From NCBI GenBank assembly GCA_900315095.1, contig OMXS01000015.1, positions 1-64,000 of the forward strand: a stretch of 64,000 nucleotides of DNA. Direction: 5' to 3'. The position numbers and the translations under genes are program-made. Positions 8,946 to 18,880 of the stretch are shown here, piece after piece (the stretch's first letter is position 1; each line of letters starts with the position of its first letter). The notes under the pieces were generated by a model. It made no database searches. It was given only the letters and a program-made list of their open reading frames with translations, and was not told the origin of the DNA. The stretch comes from an uncultured Prevotellaceae bacterium. Lineage in GTDB: Bacteria; Bacteroidota; Bacteroidia; Bacteroidales; Bacteroidaceae.

Positions 8946-11329
8946 ACGACCACGACAGCAGCACATCGAAATTTCTCGTTGACGACTACGAGGGCATCAG
9001 TTCCGACTTCATAGAAATGGAGCCGTTGCCTTCGCGTGAGGGCTATTGTGACCTCTTCAAGGCAAAGCGTTACGGCCGTTGGTATCTGCTGAAATGCCTA
9101 AAGGAGAAAGAGGCCACTTATCCCGTCTATCAGCAGATGTTCCGTAAGGAATTTGAGATTTCCGTGGCGTTGCAGCATCAATCTGTGGTGCAGGTGACAG
9201 GTCTCGAGACGGTGAAACTGCCCGACGGGAGGACTGCGCTGTGCATCATCTCCGAATGGTTAGATGGTGTCACATTGTCCGAGTACCTCAAAGGTACGTC
9301 AGGCAGTTCCGTGCCCTCAGTCAATGAACGGAGACGTGTGGCTGAAGAACTGGCTGAGGCTGTGGCGTATATCCACTCACAGCAGGTGGTGCATCGCGAC
9401 TTGAAGCCTTCTAATATAATGATTACCAACAATGGCAACTATGTGAAGGTAATCGACTTCGGTCTCGCCGACACCAGCAGTCATGCCATACTGAAACAGC
9501 CGGCAGGCACCATGCGGTATATGGCACCAGAGCAGATGCAGACATCTATGGCTGATGTGCGCAACGATATCTATTCGTTAGGAGTCATCCTTCAGGAGAT
9601 GAACCTCGGCGGAGGGAAATACCGGAGAGTGGTGGAGCGGTGCCTCCGTCCGATGGAACAGCGTTACCAGCAGATGGACGACCTGCTCAAAGACCTGCAT
9701 AGCCGTCGTGGGCAATACTTGATGTGGGGTAGTGTAGCTGCTGTGGTGGTGGCCGTTGTCACGTTGCTGTTGTGGCAAGTCTCCAGCCTACAACGACGGT
9801 CGGCACAGATGGAGAAGGAGGCTGCAGAGCAACAACTGCAACTAAAGATTCTTAATCATGAGATTATCGGTTTCGACGACCCAGAGGTGCAACGGCTCTG
9901 CGTGGCACATTGGGATACTGATGGTGATGGTCAGTTGAGTTACAAGGAGGCTGCTGCCGTGGATAGTTTGGGACAGGTGTTCACTGGCAATAAGAAAATA
10001 CTTTCGTTTGATGAAATGGAGAATTTCACGGGGTTGACCGCCATCGACGCCAACGCTTTTCGCGACTGCGAGTCATTGCAGTCGGTGCGGCTCCCCATTT
10101 CTGTACGATTTATCCGCAGCAACGCCTTTCGCCATACGGCAATAGAACGATTCAAGGTTCCCGGCACTGTGGCTGGTCTGGGTGACCATTTTATGGAGGA
10201 CTGCCCGAATCTGGAAACCGTTATCTTTGAGTCGCGTCTCCCTCAGAACAACATGACAGAAGAGAGCGTGCCTTTTGTCAACTGTCCGAAACTGACCACC
10301 ATTTTTGTTCCCGACCACAGCATAATACAATTACGACAGGGCAAGCATATGAAAGAGAGTGGGGTTGACTTGCAGACGGCTTTCACACTTCGCTCCGAAG
10401 GGCAGTCTGCCGTTGCGGTGGACCCCCAGAAAAAAGGTGGTGTCACCAATGGATATTATACCTATCGCCTTTGGCTGGAGTGGGGTTCGGTGTTTTCACT
10501 GATGACCGATCATGTTCGTTTTGCCGATCAGGAGGTTCACGATATCTGCGTCAAGCGTTGGGACCGCGACGGTGACCGAGAATTGTCCATCGAAGAGGCA
10601 GAGGCAGTTCAAACATTGGGTTCGGCCTTCACGGCAAATCCCAAGATTACCTCTTTCGACGAACTGAGTTTTTTCACTGGAGTGAAAGAACTTCCAAACA
10701 GCGCCTTCGACAATTGCTACAACATGAAATCTGTATCGCTGCCCTCATCTATGAAGGTCATTGGCAGTTATGCTTTCAGTAACTGTGCTTGTCTGCAGTC
10801 TATAACCTTACCCAGCCATTTGGAGAAATTAGGGGAGCACGCTTTTCAAGATTGTGACCTTGAGGAGATATTCATTCCCGCCAGTGTTGCCTCTATCTCT
10901 CCTAGTACTTTCAACGGTAACCATAGGTTGCGCAAGGTGGTAGTCAGCAAAGACAATCCTGTATATGACAGTCGAGAAAATTGCAACGCCATCATAGAAA
11001 CGGCCACCAACACAATGGTGAGCGGTAGCGTCACGGCATTCTTCCCACGTAGCGTTGACAAAATGTCGGAAGAGCCGTTCTCGGGCTATAGCCGTCCCTC
11101 CATTGTCATTCCTAAACAGATAAAGGCCATCGGTCAGTGGGCTTTCGCCTGTAAAATAGACACTATCTATTGTGAGTCGCCTGTACCCCCTACATTCAAC
11201 AGCAACAATGGCACCAATATTCTCTTCCAATACACTCCTATTATTATCGTTCCGAAGGGTTCACGCAACGCTTATGCCAAAGCCGATGGGTGGCGCTATT
11301 ATTTGGATGGGCTTAGGGAAAAACCTTAA
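8942..11329 (+). CDS. Membrane Ser/Thr protein kinase with EF-hand-like/LRR_5 outer domain
   Basis: 795 residues. ATG 8942 is chosen because it overlaps the upstream stop as ATGA; an in-frame ATG at 8897 would overlap by 49 bases. Residues about 30-250 are a Hanks-type kinase: 'HRDLKPSN' (about 151), 'IDFGLAD' (about 169), 'GTMRYMAPEQ' (about 190). The glycine-rich loop is poor, but the lysine strand 'YLLKCL' is present. One membrane helix lies at about 259-281. The outer part has two units of 'HWDTDGDGQLSYKEAAAV...F.GLT' followed by LRR_5 repeats, the same modules as in the secreted proteins at 2961-7521. This suggests a receptor-like kinase sensing surface or periplasmic ligands; the ligand is unknown. 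Confidence 0.85.
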   Translation: MNDHDSSTSKFLVDDYEGISSDFIEMEPLPSREGYCDLFKAKRYGRWYLLKCLKEKEATYPVYQQMFRKEFEISVALQHQSVVQVTGLETVKLPDGRTALCIISEWLDGVTLSEYLKGTSGSSVPSVNERRRVAEELAEAVAYIHSQQVVHRDLKPSNIMITNNGNYVKVIDFGLADTSSHAILKQPAGTMRYMAPEQMQTSMADVRNDIYSLGVILQEMNLGGGKYRRVVERCLRPMEQRYQQMDDLLKDLHSRRGQYLMWGSVAAVVVAVVTLLLWQVSSLQRRSAQMEKEAAEQQLQLKILNHEIIGFDDPEVQRLCVAHWDTDGDGQLSYKEAAAVDSLGQVFTGNKKILSFDEMENFTGLTAIDANAFRDCESLQSVRLPISVRFIRSNAFRHTAIERFKVPGTVAGLGDHFMEDCPNLETVIFESRLPQNNMTEESVPFVNCPKLTTIFVPDHSIIQLRQGKHMKESGVDLQTAFTLRSEGQSAVAVDPQKKGGVTNGYYTYRLWLEWGSVFSLMTDHVRFADQEVHDICVKRWDRDGDRELSIEEAEAVQTLGSAFTANPKITSFDELSFFTGVKELPNSAFDNCYNMKSVSLPSSMKVIGSYAFSNCACLQSITLPSHLEKLGEHAFQDCDLEEIFIPASVASISPSTFNGNHRLRKVVVSKDNPVYDSRENCNAIIETATNTMVSGSVTAFFPRSVDKMSEEPFSGYSRPSIVIPKQIKAIGQWAFACKIDTIYCESPVPPTFNSNNGTNILFQYTPIIIVPKGSRNAYAKADGWRYYLDGLREKP

Positions 11330-11363
11330 TACCCACCAACGGCTTACATCTGATGATAACTAA

Positions 11364-11410
11364 AAGGCAAGATAACTTGTTCATGTTGATGGAACAAGAT
11401 AACTTGCCTT
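11364..11410. terminator. Bidirectional hairpin between convergent genes
   Basis: AAGGCAAG...CTTGTTC (11364-11382) pairs with GAACAAG...CTTGCCTT (11392-11410) around a 4x4 internal mismatch, loop 9 nt. It lies between the convergent kinase and esterase genes, as expected for a shared terminator. Confidence 0.55.
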
Positions 11411-11439
11411 GATAATAGGTTGATTTGCTTGGAAAAGAT

Positions 11440-14400
11440 TTACTCTCCCTTCAGCATTTTCTCCAGTGCCTGACGGCGTGCTGTCCATGTGGGATAGTCG
11501 TCGGCACGCAGGGTGCGGGTGGCCTTTGCCGTAGTGCTGGTGGTGAGGATGCACGGACGTGCCTTGCCCTGTGCTATCAGCAGGTCGGCAATAGCATCGG
11601 CTCCGCCAGTCTTGAACCAACTTTCCATTGTGTCGTCCTTGCCGGGAACGAGTAGAATGATGTTAGACGGAGTCTCTTTTGAAGCGGGATAGTACCATGC
11701 CTCGTTGCGGTTGAGGTCGTAGCTCACGGTGCCGTGCTCGATGTCTTTGCCCATGATGGCAAGGCTATACGGTGCGGTAGGCTGATGGAACACGCTCTGC
11801 TTGAATCCCTTGTCGGGCGAGAGGTACATGTTCTGCGGGTCGGCTGTCTCTGTGCCGTCAACAATGAAATAATATTTGAACACGTCGGGCAACTGCTCGG
11901 TGAATGTTGCCGACCATACTCCGTCAGCGTCTTTCTGCATCTTGCAAGGTGTGGTGAAGGCCTCGCCAGCAAGCAACACCTCCTTGGCATCGGGTGCCTT
12001 GAAGCGGAATACCACCTGCTGACCGCTGAAGTCAGGCGAAATGATAGGTTTCGGGAACAGTCGTGCCATCACTCCAGGTGTGAACTGCTGCTCCTTGCCG
12101 GTGGCAGCGGGTGCAGGCTTGCCGTTCTTCATCGCTTGTTCTGCGGCTTCGGGACGGAACAGCAGGCGCAGGGTGTGGTCGAGGAAGTACTTGGCGTTCA
12201 TCCATGTGTGGCCGTACTTGTCGGTAGTGAACTCCTTAACCGAGCGAATGCCCTTTTTGTCAAGGAACTCCATGTAGTCGCGTGCGTTGCCGAAGAGGAA
12301 GTCGTCGGTGCCTACGCCAAGCCAGAACAGATGCAGTTTGCTGTTGGTGTCGTCGGCGTTGTCATAGACATTAGGTATGTTTGTCGCCGTGAACGAACTG
12401 TAAGAGCAGAGGTAAGAGAACTTGTCGAGGTTTGCAAGGCCGTTGAACAGTCCCTGGTTGCCGCCGCGCGAGAAACCTCCGATGGCACGGTGGTCGCGGT
12501 TGTTGATAGTGCGATAGTGCTGTTCTACATACGGCATGAGGTCGTTCACGAGATCGTTGCTGAACACGTCGCCTCCGAACTGCGTCTGCGGTGATGTGGG
12601 TGCTGGTGGCGCTGGCAAAAGTTTATATGGATTGCCGTATGGCAACACCACAATCATCTCCTCTGCCGTACCTTCTGCCAGCAGGTTGTCAAGAATATAG
12701 TTCACGCGTCCCACCTTGTAATATACCTCCTCGGTGTCGGTTGTTCCGCTGATGAGATAGAACACAGGGTACTTATTGTTAGGTTTCTTCTTGTAACTTG
12801 GCGGCAGGTAAACCACAGCGTTGTTTGTGGCGCCCAGACTTGCCGAGTAGTAGTGGATATAATCTATCTGGCCATGTTCCACGTCGCGGATGTCATGAGG
12901 CAGCGGTGCCTTCGGGTTCTTCATCTCGAGCAGACTGTTCTTGAAGCCCTCGTTGGGGAAATACTGCGGATTCTTCGGGTCCATCATGCTCACGCCGTCA
13001 ACGATGAAACAATAGGGATACATGTCGGGGGCGGCAGGACCGAGAGTTACCGTCCATGCTCCAGTCTTGCTGTCCTTCACCATCGGGTGGCGACCAGCAA
13101 ACTGAACATCCACGAGCACCTCCTTAGCATTGTCGTTCCAATAGCGGAATGTGACGGTGCCGTCAGGGTTGCATGTGGTAGATTTCACACCTCTCTCGCC
13201 CTCGGTTCTTTCTCGTTGCCACTCGAAGAAGCGGTCTACGAAGTCAATTTGCTCGCGGTTTGGCACGTTGATTAGCGATGCTCCGTTGCTGAACTGCATC
13301 GTTGTGGGCAGAGCAGGATTGAACGACGGCCAATAGGGGAGTCCCTTGCCGTTGGGGTCGCCTGTCTTTGCGAAGTTCACCCAGTATTGTTGCATCATCT
13401 CGGCCACAGCAGCTTCTGCGGGATACTTATCGGGCTGGTTGAGGAAAGTGCCGTTCAGATAAAGTATATCGTCGGCATGTGAGACGCCGCGACGTTTCTT
13501 ATCACCTGCGAAAGACACCTCTGACGGCTGGGCAAGGAATGCTGAGAATACAGGACTCTTGCCCGTGCGTGCCTGAAGTTTCGCCCATGCGTATGACGGC
13601 CATGCGAAACCCATGTCGCGGAAGGCGTCGCCATTGGCGAAATAAGCCTCCTCGTCGGTGTTGGCGGGATAAACTCTTGAAGCCTCGTCATAGAACTCGC
13701 CAAAGGTTTGCTTGGCAGCTTTCTGATAGTCTTCCACTTTCATATCGCGTGTGAATAGCGAACCCTCGTCGGAGTTGGTCATGATTATCGCCGGCACATC
13801 GTTGTAAAGTCCGCGCTCGTAGTTGCGATAGAGGTCGTCGGTAATGACATACCCATCAACGCAAGGCCAGAATCCGCCGAAGCCTACGTTGTTGCCGCAG
13901 AGTTCTTCGGGTTTCATCTTGCGCATCTCCTTGATGGACTTTTTCTTCAGATGTTTCTGGAATGCCAGTCCTTGTTGTTCTGCTCCCTTCTGTGAAGCAT
14001 TGGTGGTGATGGTTCGGAAGTTGTCTGACCATGGACCGAACGAGCCTCCGCTCTGGCTTATGACGCCGTGGAAGAGTCCTTTTGCCAAAGGAGAGCCTGC
14101 GAGGATACTGCAACTTATGGCGCCAGCCGACTCTCCGAAGATAGTCACCTTCGATGGGTCGCCGCCGAAGTTGCTGATGTTCCTCTGTACCCATTGCAGG
14201 GCAAAGATTTGGTCGAGCAGTCCATAGTTGCCGCTATGTCCGTCTTTCGACTCCTTTGCGAGTTCGGGGTGAGCCATAAAACCCAGAGCTCCTGTGCGGT
14301 ACTCGATGCTCACAATGACTACACCTCGACGAGCGAGTAGTGTCCAGAGGTCGCCGCCATAGTGCTCTGTCTGGAATCCGCCGCCGTGAATCCATACCAT

Positions 14401-14745
14401 CACGGGCAGACGGTCGCTGGCAGATGTTGCGGGAGTGGCTATACCGAGGTACAGGCAGTCTTCACTCATCATGTCGGTGGTGAGTCCTGGACGTGTGGGC
14501 TGTGGCGGCCACTTAGCAAAGTCATCGGCCTTCAGCACACCCTTCCAAGGTTTTGCTGGCTGTGGCGCTTTCCAACGGAGGTCGCCCACGGGTGGTGCAG
14601 CGTATGGAATGGCCTTGTATACCGCCAGGTCCTGACCGTCGAGGATGCCCTCAACATCGCCTGTCTCTACATGTGTTCTCAACAATGGTTGTCCTTGCGC
14701 CGCCAGTGTTATGGCGAGAAAGCAGAGGATAAGTATTCTTTTCAT
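11440..14745 (-). CDS. Multi-domain carbohydrate esterase (carboxylesterase plus CE1-like domains)
   Basis: 1101 residues with signal peptide (1-18). Residues about 20-510 are a type-B carboxylesterase: 'EDCLYL' (95-100), oxyanion 'HGGGF' (120-124), nucleophile 'GESAG' (Ser about 206), and His in 'GVSHADD'. Then come an E-set/CBM48-like domain (about 515-610, 'PYCFIVDGVSMMDP') and a CE1/esterase-D-like domain (about 620-880) with nucleophile 'GFSRGG' (about 757) and 'GHTWMN'. A second E-set (about 905-1000) is followed by a tail of only about 100 residues that begins like another CE1 domain ('EHGTVSYDLNRNEAWYYPA') but lacks a catalytic serine motif. It probably removes acetyl or feruloyl groups from xylan, exported to periplasm or surface. 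It is grouped with GH8, GH3 and CE1 genes. Confidence 0.85.
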   Translation of the reverse strand: MKRILILCFLAITLAAQGQPLLRTHVETGDVEGILDGQDLAVYKAIPYAAPPVGDLRWKAPQPAKPWKGVLKADDFAKWPPQPTRPGLTTDMMSEDCLYLGIATPATSASDRLPVMVWIHGGGFQTEHYGGDLWTLLARRGVVIVSIEYRTGALGFMAHPELAKESKDGHSGNYGLLDQIFALQWVQRNISNFGGDPSKVTIFGESAGAISCSILAGSPLAKGLFHGVISQSGGSFGPWSDNFRTITTNASQKGAEQQGLAFQKHLKKKSIKEMRKMKPEELCGNNVGFGGFWPCVDGYVITDDLYRNYERGLYNDVPAIIMTNSDEGSLFTRDMKVEDYQKAAKQTFGEFYDEASRVYPANTDEEAYFANGDAFRDMGFAWPSYAWAKLQARTGKSPVFSAFLAQPSEVSFAGDKKRRGVSHADDILYLNGTFLNQPDKYPAEAAVAEMMQQYWVNFAKTGDPNGKGLPYWPSFNPALPTTMQFSNGASLINVPNREQIDFVDRFFEWQRERTEGERGVKSTTCNPDGTVTFRYWNDNAKEVLVDVQFAGRHPMVKDSKTGAWTVTLGPAAPDMYPYCFIVDGVSMMDPKNPQYFPNEGFKNSLLEMKNPKAPLPHDIRDVEHGQIDYIHYYSASLGATNNAVVYLPPSYKKKPNNKYPVFYLISGTTDTEEVYYKVGRVNYILDNLLAEGTAEEMIVVLPYGNPYKLLPAPPAPTSPQTQFGGDVFSNDLVNDLMPYVEQHYRTINNRDHRAIGGFSRGGNQGLFNGLANLDKFSYLCSYSSFTATNIPNVYDNADDTNSKLHLFWLGVGTDDFLFGNARDYMEFLDKKGIRSVKEFTTDKYGHTWMNAKYFLDHTLRLLFRPEAAEQAMKNGKPAPAATGKEQQFTPGVMARLFPKPIISPDFSGQQVVFRFKAPDAKEVLLAGEAFTTPCKMQKDADGVWSATFTEQLPDVFKYYFIVDGTETADPQNMYLSPDKGFKQSVFHQPTAPYSLAIMGKDIEHGTVSYDLNRNEAWYYPASKETPSNIILLVPGKDDTMESWFKTGGADAIADLLIAQGKARPCILTTSTTAKATRTLRADDYPTWTARRQALEKMLKGE

Positions 14746-14826
14746 ATTATATAAGGTTAGTGGTTTTCAAACTTCTTTGCGGGCGCACACGGGGTACGCC
14801 CCTACAAGATTACTAATTTCTTACTT

Positions 14827-16146
14827 CTAACTCCCCGTTTTCGGTTCTATTTCTTTGTAGTTTCCGCTGAGGTGCATGAATGCGAAGAGACGGAGAAGTC
14901 CGTCGTAGTAAGCATCGAAATAACCGTCTTCGAAAGGCACGTGCTTGGCGTTCCACAAAGCATCTACAAACTCCTTGCGCTTCTCATGCTTGCAAAGCAC
15001 AGATGCTGCCGCCGTGGTTGCCACAAGGCCGATGCTATGACGGAGTTTCTTTCCACTTCCGCCAGCAGGGAGTATCTCTTCTTCTGAAGGTAAGGTGCCG
15101 TCGATGCGGTACTGGTCAACGAAATCGTTGATGCCCTGAGAGTAGAAGAAGTTCTGTATGCGCTCGCCATACTGCTGTTGCCACTCGGCATCGGCTCCGC
15201 TCCATTCATAGTCGAGAGTGATGTTCATCGGTACGCGCCAAGAGTCGTAACGGAAGTTCTCTGTGCCCATACGGCGTCCGCCAGGCATCTTCATAATCTG
15301 ACCGTCATAGTCGCTCATGTCGGGGTTAAGTCCTGTAACGGGATGAGTGGCCTTGTGAAGATACTCGCGAGCCTTCACGGCACAGTCGTTCCATAATTCT
15401 GCTCTGCCGTCGTCTGCCCACTTCGCCCACACCTCATAGAAGGCTGGAATGTGGTAGGAAGGATCGGTGAAGCGGTTGCCGAAGCCATCGGGAGTGAATG
15501 TTATGAGATGGTTGTCGGGATTGATGAGGAACATCTTCTGAGGTCCTCGAGGTCCGAAATTCCCGAAACCAGGACCGCCCTTCGGCTCGTATTCGCGAGG
15601 CATGGTGCAGTTGAGAATGCGTTGCGCCTCCGCCTTGTAGTTGATGCCCGTGTCGTTGCCCCATCGGTTGGATGCAAAGATGAGGGCGGTGATGAAATAA
15701 AGCTCACCGTCGGATGCTGCACCCTCGGCATTGCGTGTGCCGTCGGTCTTGCAACTCCATGCGAAGTAGCCCTCGCGGTCGCCACTCTGGTGCTGCATGT
15801 ACTTGCGGCTCCATCGCCAGATGCGGTCGAAGATGTCCTTCTTGTCCAGTTGCACAGCAACCATAAGTCCATAGGACATTCCTTCGGTGCGCACATCGTG
15901 GTTCTTGATGTCTGAGACGTAACCCATCGAGTCGCCCACTTCAAAATACACTTTGTTGGGTCCGCAGAACACATCGTTGAACACCTCGTTCAACTTCGCA
16001 TCCACGGCGGCCTTGTCGTAACCCAGTTCCACGAATACATTGCGTGGTTGGCCTTGCATGGTTGTAAACATTGCGATAAACACTGTTGTGAGTAATAACT
16101 TCAAGAAGGTTGCCCTTCCATTTTTCTCCTGAAATCTGCTTGACAT
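14827..16146 (-). CDS. GH8 reducing-end xylose-releasing exo-oligoxylanase
   Basis: 439 residues from ATG 16146. An in-frame ATG at 16197 adds 17 residues ahead of the hydrophobic leader and is less likely. After the signal segment 'FLKLLLTTVFIAMFTTMQG', the enzyme shows GH8 marks: 'TEGMSYGLMVAVQL' with the proton-donor Glu, 'GYFAWSC', 'ASDGELYFITAL', and 'LDYEWSGAD' in the region of the base Asp. The family of this sequence type (EC 3.2.1.156) removes xylose from the reducing end of xylo-oligosaccharides. Next to the GH3 enzyme and the esterases it fits a xylan pathway; exact specificity is inferred. Confidence 0.85.
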   Translation of the reverse strand: MSSRFQEKNGRATFLKLLLTTVFIAMFTTMQGQPRNVFVELGYDKAAVDAKLNEVFNDVFCGPNKVYFEVGDSMGYVSDIKNHDVRTEGMSYGLMVAVQLDKKDIFDRIWRWSRKYMQHQSGDREGYFAWSCKTDGTRNAEGAASDGELYFITALIFASNRWGNDTGINYKAEAQRILNCTMPREYEPKGGPGFGNFGPRGPQKMFLINPDNHLITFTPDGFGNRFTDPSYHIPAFYEVWAKWADDGRAELWNDCAVKAREYLHKATHPVTGLNPDMSDYDGQIMKMPGGRRMGTENFRYDSWRVPMNITLDYEWSGADAEWQQQYGERIQNFFYSQGINDFVDQYRIDGTLPSEEEILPAGGSGKKLRHSIGLVATTAAASVLCKHEKRKEFVDALWNAKHVPFEDGYFDAYYDGLLRLFAFMHLSGNYKEIEPKTGS

Positions 16147-16248
16147 GCTAAACAAAATATTATAATGGTTAGTATTTATTCTACCTTTTCTCGCCAAGGC
16201 ATAACTATCATAATTCCGGTTCTGCTCTTATGGCTTCGTTTTCGGTCG

Positions 16249-16256
16249 CAAATATA
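16249..16256 (-). promoter_or_regulatory. -7 box of GH8 promoter
   Basis: TATATTTG on the minus strand (16256-16249), about 100 bases before ATG 16146. No clear -33 TTG was found at the usual spacing. Confidence 0.4.
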
Positions 16257-16395
16257 CTTATTTTTTCTGATAATCTCATTTTTTTCTGTTTCATTCTTTT
16301 TCGATGAAGTGCCACATGTTAACTTTGGTTATGCTATCAACATGATAATAGTCATGAGAAAGACACAAAAGATGGTGTGCCATAAATGAAGTGAA

Positions 16396-16423
16396 CCCCA
16401 GAAGCCGGACAAAACTTCTGGGG
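16396..16423. terminator. Hairpin terminator after the GH3 gene
   Basis: CCCCAGAAG (16396-16404) and CTTCTGGGG (16415-16423), a perfect 9-bp stem with a 10-nt loop, lie 60 bases after the GH3 stop on the minus strand. T-rich sequence follows in that direction. Confidence 0.55.
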
Positions 16424-16482
16424 CCCATTAGGTATAGACGTCGATATAGTTATAAAAAAACTATAGAAAGTATCTTATGCAG

Positions 16483-18846
16483 TTATCTCTTTAGTAGATT
16501 CATCTGCGTCTCGGGCTTCAAGGCATTATTGACCTTTGTTTGCTGAGCTTTTGCCTTAGCCTTGAGGGTGGCCTTGATGTCCTGAGAAGATGCACCGATG
16601 AGGAATTGATACTCGCCCTCGGCTACCACCCACGCAGAGGCTGCTTCATCGAAAGACGCAAGGTCGGCGGCATTGACGGTAAGAGTAACTTTCTCACTCT
16701 CGCCAGCCTTCAGAACCTTGGTCTTGGCAAAGGCCTTCAGTTCCTTTGCTGGTTTGTTTGCGGCCTTATTGTCGGGAGCAGAAATATATAGTTCTACAAC
16801 CTCCTTGCCCTCCAGAGAACCAGTGTTCTTAACCGTCACGCTAATCTCGTATGCGTTGCCCTTATCGGCAATCTTGGCATCGCTATACTCAAAGGTGGTG
16901 TAGCTGAGACCGAAACCGAAGGGATAACTAACTGGCACCTCGAAGGAGTCAAAGTAACGGTAACCTACATAGATGTCCTCCTCGTAGTTGGTAAAGTCAA
17001 CATCCTTCACATTACCCTTCTTGCCTTGGTTCATCATGTCGATGCGTGGGTCCTGGTCGATGGGGAAGTTCTTTGAAGAGTAGGCGTCGGTGAATTTGAC
17101 AGGCCATGTCATAGTGAACTTTCCAGAAGGCGACTGCTTGCCACTGAGCACATCAACAACGCTGTTGCCACCTTCTTGGCCAGCCTGCCATGCACAGAGA
17201 ATGGCATCAGGAAGTTCTTTCCATGAGGCAGTCTCGATGACACCGCCGATATTCAGGAGCACAACCACCTGCTTGCCGGCCTTGTGATATACATCGCACA
17301 CCTGCTCGACGAGCTGACGCTCGGAACTGCTGAGGTTGAAGTTTGCCACGTTACGGTCGAGGAATTCTCCAGAGAGGCGGCCCAAGGTGATGACAGCAAC
17401 ATCAGCCTGCTGAGCCTGAGCGTTGAGTTCTGTTGCAGAGAAGAGTTTCTCTGCTGGTAACGGTTGGGGCAGGAACTTGGCGAGTGCAGCGGTGTTAGGG
17501 TCTTTCTTGGCTTTGGCCTCGAGTTCAGCCTCTGCCTTCTTCTTGGCGTCGTTGATGTAAGTCTCATAGGCTTTCTTCAAGTCTTCGGATACGGTATATC
17601 CTCCGTTCTTCATACCGTCGAGCAGAGATATAACATAGGCATGATTCACATTACCAGAGCCTGTACCGCCTGCAATGAAGTCGTAAGAAGTGTTGCCATA
17701 GAGTGCCACGTTCTTAATATTCTTTGCGAACGGGAGAGCCTTCTCATTCTTCATGAGCACCATACCCTCGGCAGCAGACTGACGTGTAACGGCAGCGTGA
17801 GCCTTTAGGTCTGGCTTGTTAGAGTATTTGTATCCCTGATAGCGAGGACTCTTCTCTACGAGGTTCAGAATGCGCTGGACATTGCGGTCAAGGTCGGCCT
17901 CTGCCAGTTTGCCGCTCTTCACGCCAGCTACGATGCTATCGAATTGCTCAGCCTTGCCGGGTTGCAACATGTCGTTGCCTGCCCACATCTGCTTGGCACC
18001 GTCCTTACCTCCAAACCAGTCGGTCATCACCGTTCCTTCATAGCCCCACTCGTCGCGGAGGATGGTCTCTACGAGGTCCTTGCTTTCCGACGAATAAATG
18101 CCATTGATGTAGTTATATGATGTCATCACCGTCCAGGGCTTGCTTTCCTTGATGGCTATCTCGAACCCCTTCAGGTAGATTTCGCGCAGGGCACGCTGGG
18201 AGATGCGGGCATCGTTGTTCATGCGGTTTGTCTCCTGGTTATTTGCGGCAAAGTGCTTGATGCTTGTTCCTACGTCATTTTTCTGAACGCCAGTGATATA
18301 GGCAGCAGCAGTTTTTCCAGCAACTACGGGATCTTCAGAATAATACTCGAAGTTACGACCGCAGAGAGGATTACGCATGATGTTAAGTGCGGGAGCCAAC
18401 AGCACGTCAGCACCATATTCCTTCACCTCCTCGCCGATGGCCTGTCCTACCTCTTCGATGAGTTGGGTGTTCCATGTGGAGGCCAGCAGTGTACCGATGG
18501 GGAAGTGAGTGCAGTAGTATGTGGCATTGTCACCCTCGCGGGTAGCATCGATGCGCAGTCCAGCAGGACCGTCGGCAAGGACTATAGCAGGGATTCCGAG
18601 AGAGTCGAGAGGATAGGTGGTGCCGGCAGCACCAGGTACCAGATTGCGAGTGGCGCCAATCACGGCATTATCACCGGAGAAACCGGCCATGCCTGTACCG
18701 ATGACAAAGTGGGCCTTGTCTTCGAGAGACATCTTTGCCATAACTTCTTCTTGGTTGATTGTGTTCATGGGAACTTGTTTGTCGGCTGTAGCACAGCCTG
18801 CTATCAGCAGCACTGCTGCTATAGCAAATAAAACGTTTCTTTTCAT
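16483..18846 (-). CDS. GH3 beta-glucosidase/beta-xylosidase lipoprotein
   Basis: 787 residues from ATG 18846. An in-frame ATG at 18864 precedes a clean lipoprotein signal (MKRNVLFAIAAVLLIAGC, Cys18 as lipidation site), so the later start is chosen. The GH3 N-domain carries 'KHFAANNQE' and the nucleophile motif 'VMTDWFGG' (Asp about 276). The C-domain carries 'GRLSGEFLDR' and 'LLNIGGVIE', and a fibronectin-III-like domain follows ('VSVTVKNTGSLEGKEVVELYI'). It hydrolyses terminal beta-linked glucose or xylose in the periplasm or at the surface. The location next to GH8 suggests xylo-oligosaccharides; the sugar cannot be fixed from sequence. Confidence 0.88.
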   Translation of the reverse strand: MKRNVLFAIAAVLLIAGCATADKQVPMNTINQEEVMAKMSLEDKAHFVIGTGMAGFSGDNAVIGATRNLVPGAAGTTYPLDSLGIPAIVLADGPAGLRIDATREGDNATYYCTHFPIGTLLASTWNTQLIEEVGQAIGEEVKEYGADVLLAPALNIMRNPLCGRNFEYYSEDPVVAGKTAAAYITGVQKNDVGTSIKHFAANNQETNRMNNDARISQRALREIYLKGFEIAIKESKPWTVMTSYNYINGIYSSESKDLVETILRDEWGYEGTVMTDWFGGKDGAKQMWAGNDMLQPGKAEQFDSIVAGVKSGKLAEADLDRNVQRILNLVEKSPRYQGYKYSNKPDLKAHAAVTRQSAAEGMVLMKNEKALPFAKNIKNVALYGNTSYDFIAGGTGSGNVNHAYVISLLDGMKNGGYTVSEDLKKAYETYINDAKKKAEAELEAKAKKDPNTAALAKFLPQPLPAEKLFSATELNAQAQQADVAVITLGRLSGEFLDRNVANFNLSSSERQLVEQVCDVYHKAGKQVVVLLNIGGVIETASWKELPDAILCAWQAGQEGGNSVVDVLSGKQSPSGKFTMTWPVKFTDAYSSKNFPIDQDPRIDMMNQGKKGNVKDVDFTNYEEDIYVGYRYFDSFEVPVSYPFGFGLSYTTFEYSDAKIADKGNAYEISVTVKNTGSLEGKEVVELYISAPDNKAANKPAKELKAFAKTKVLKAGESEKVTLTVNAADLASFDEAASAWVVAEGEYQFLIGASSQDIKATLKAKAKAQQTKVNNALKPETQMNLLKR

Positions 18847-18880
18847 ATATAATAGATTAAACATTGCGCATATTTATTAA

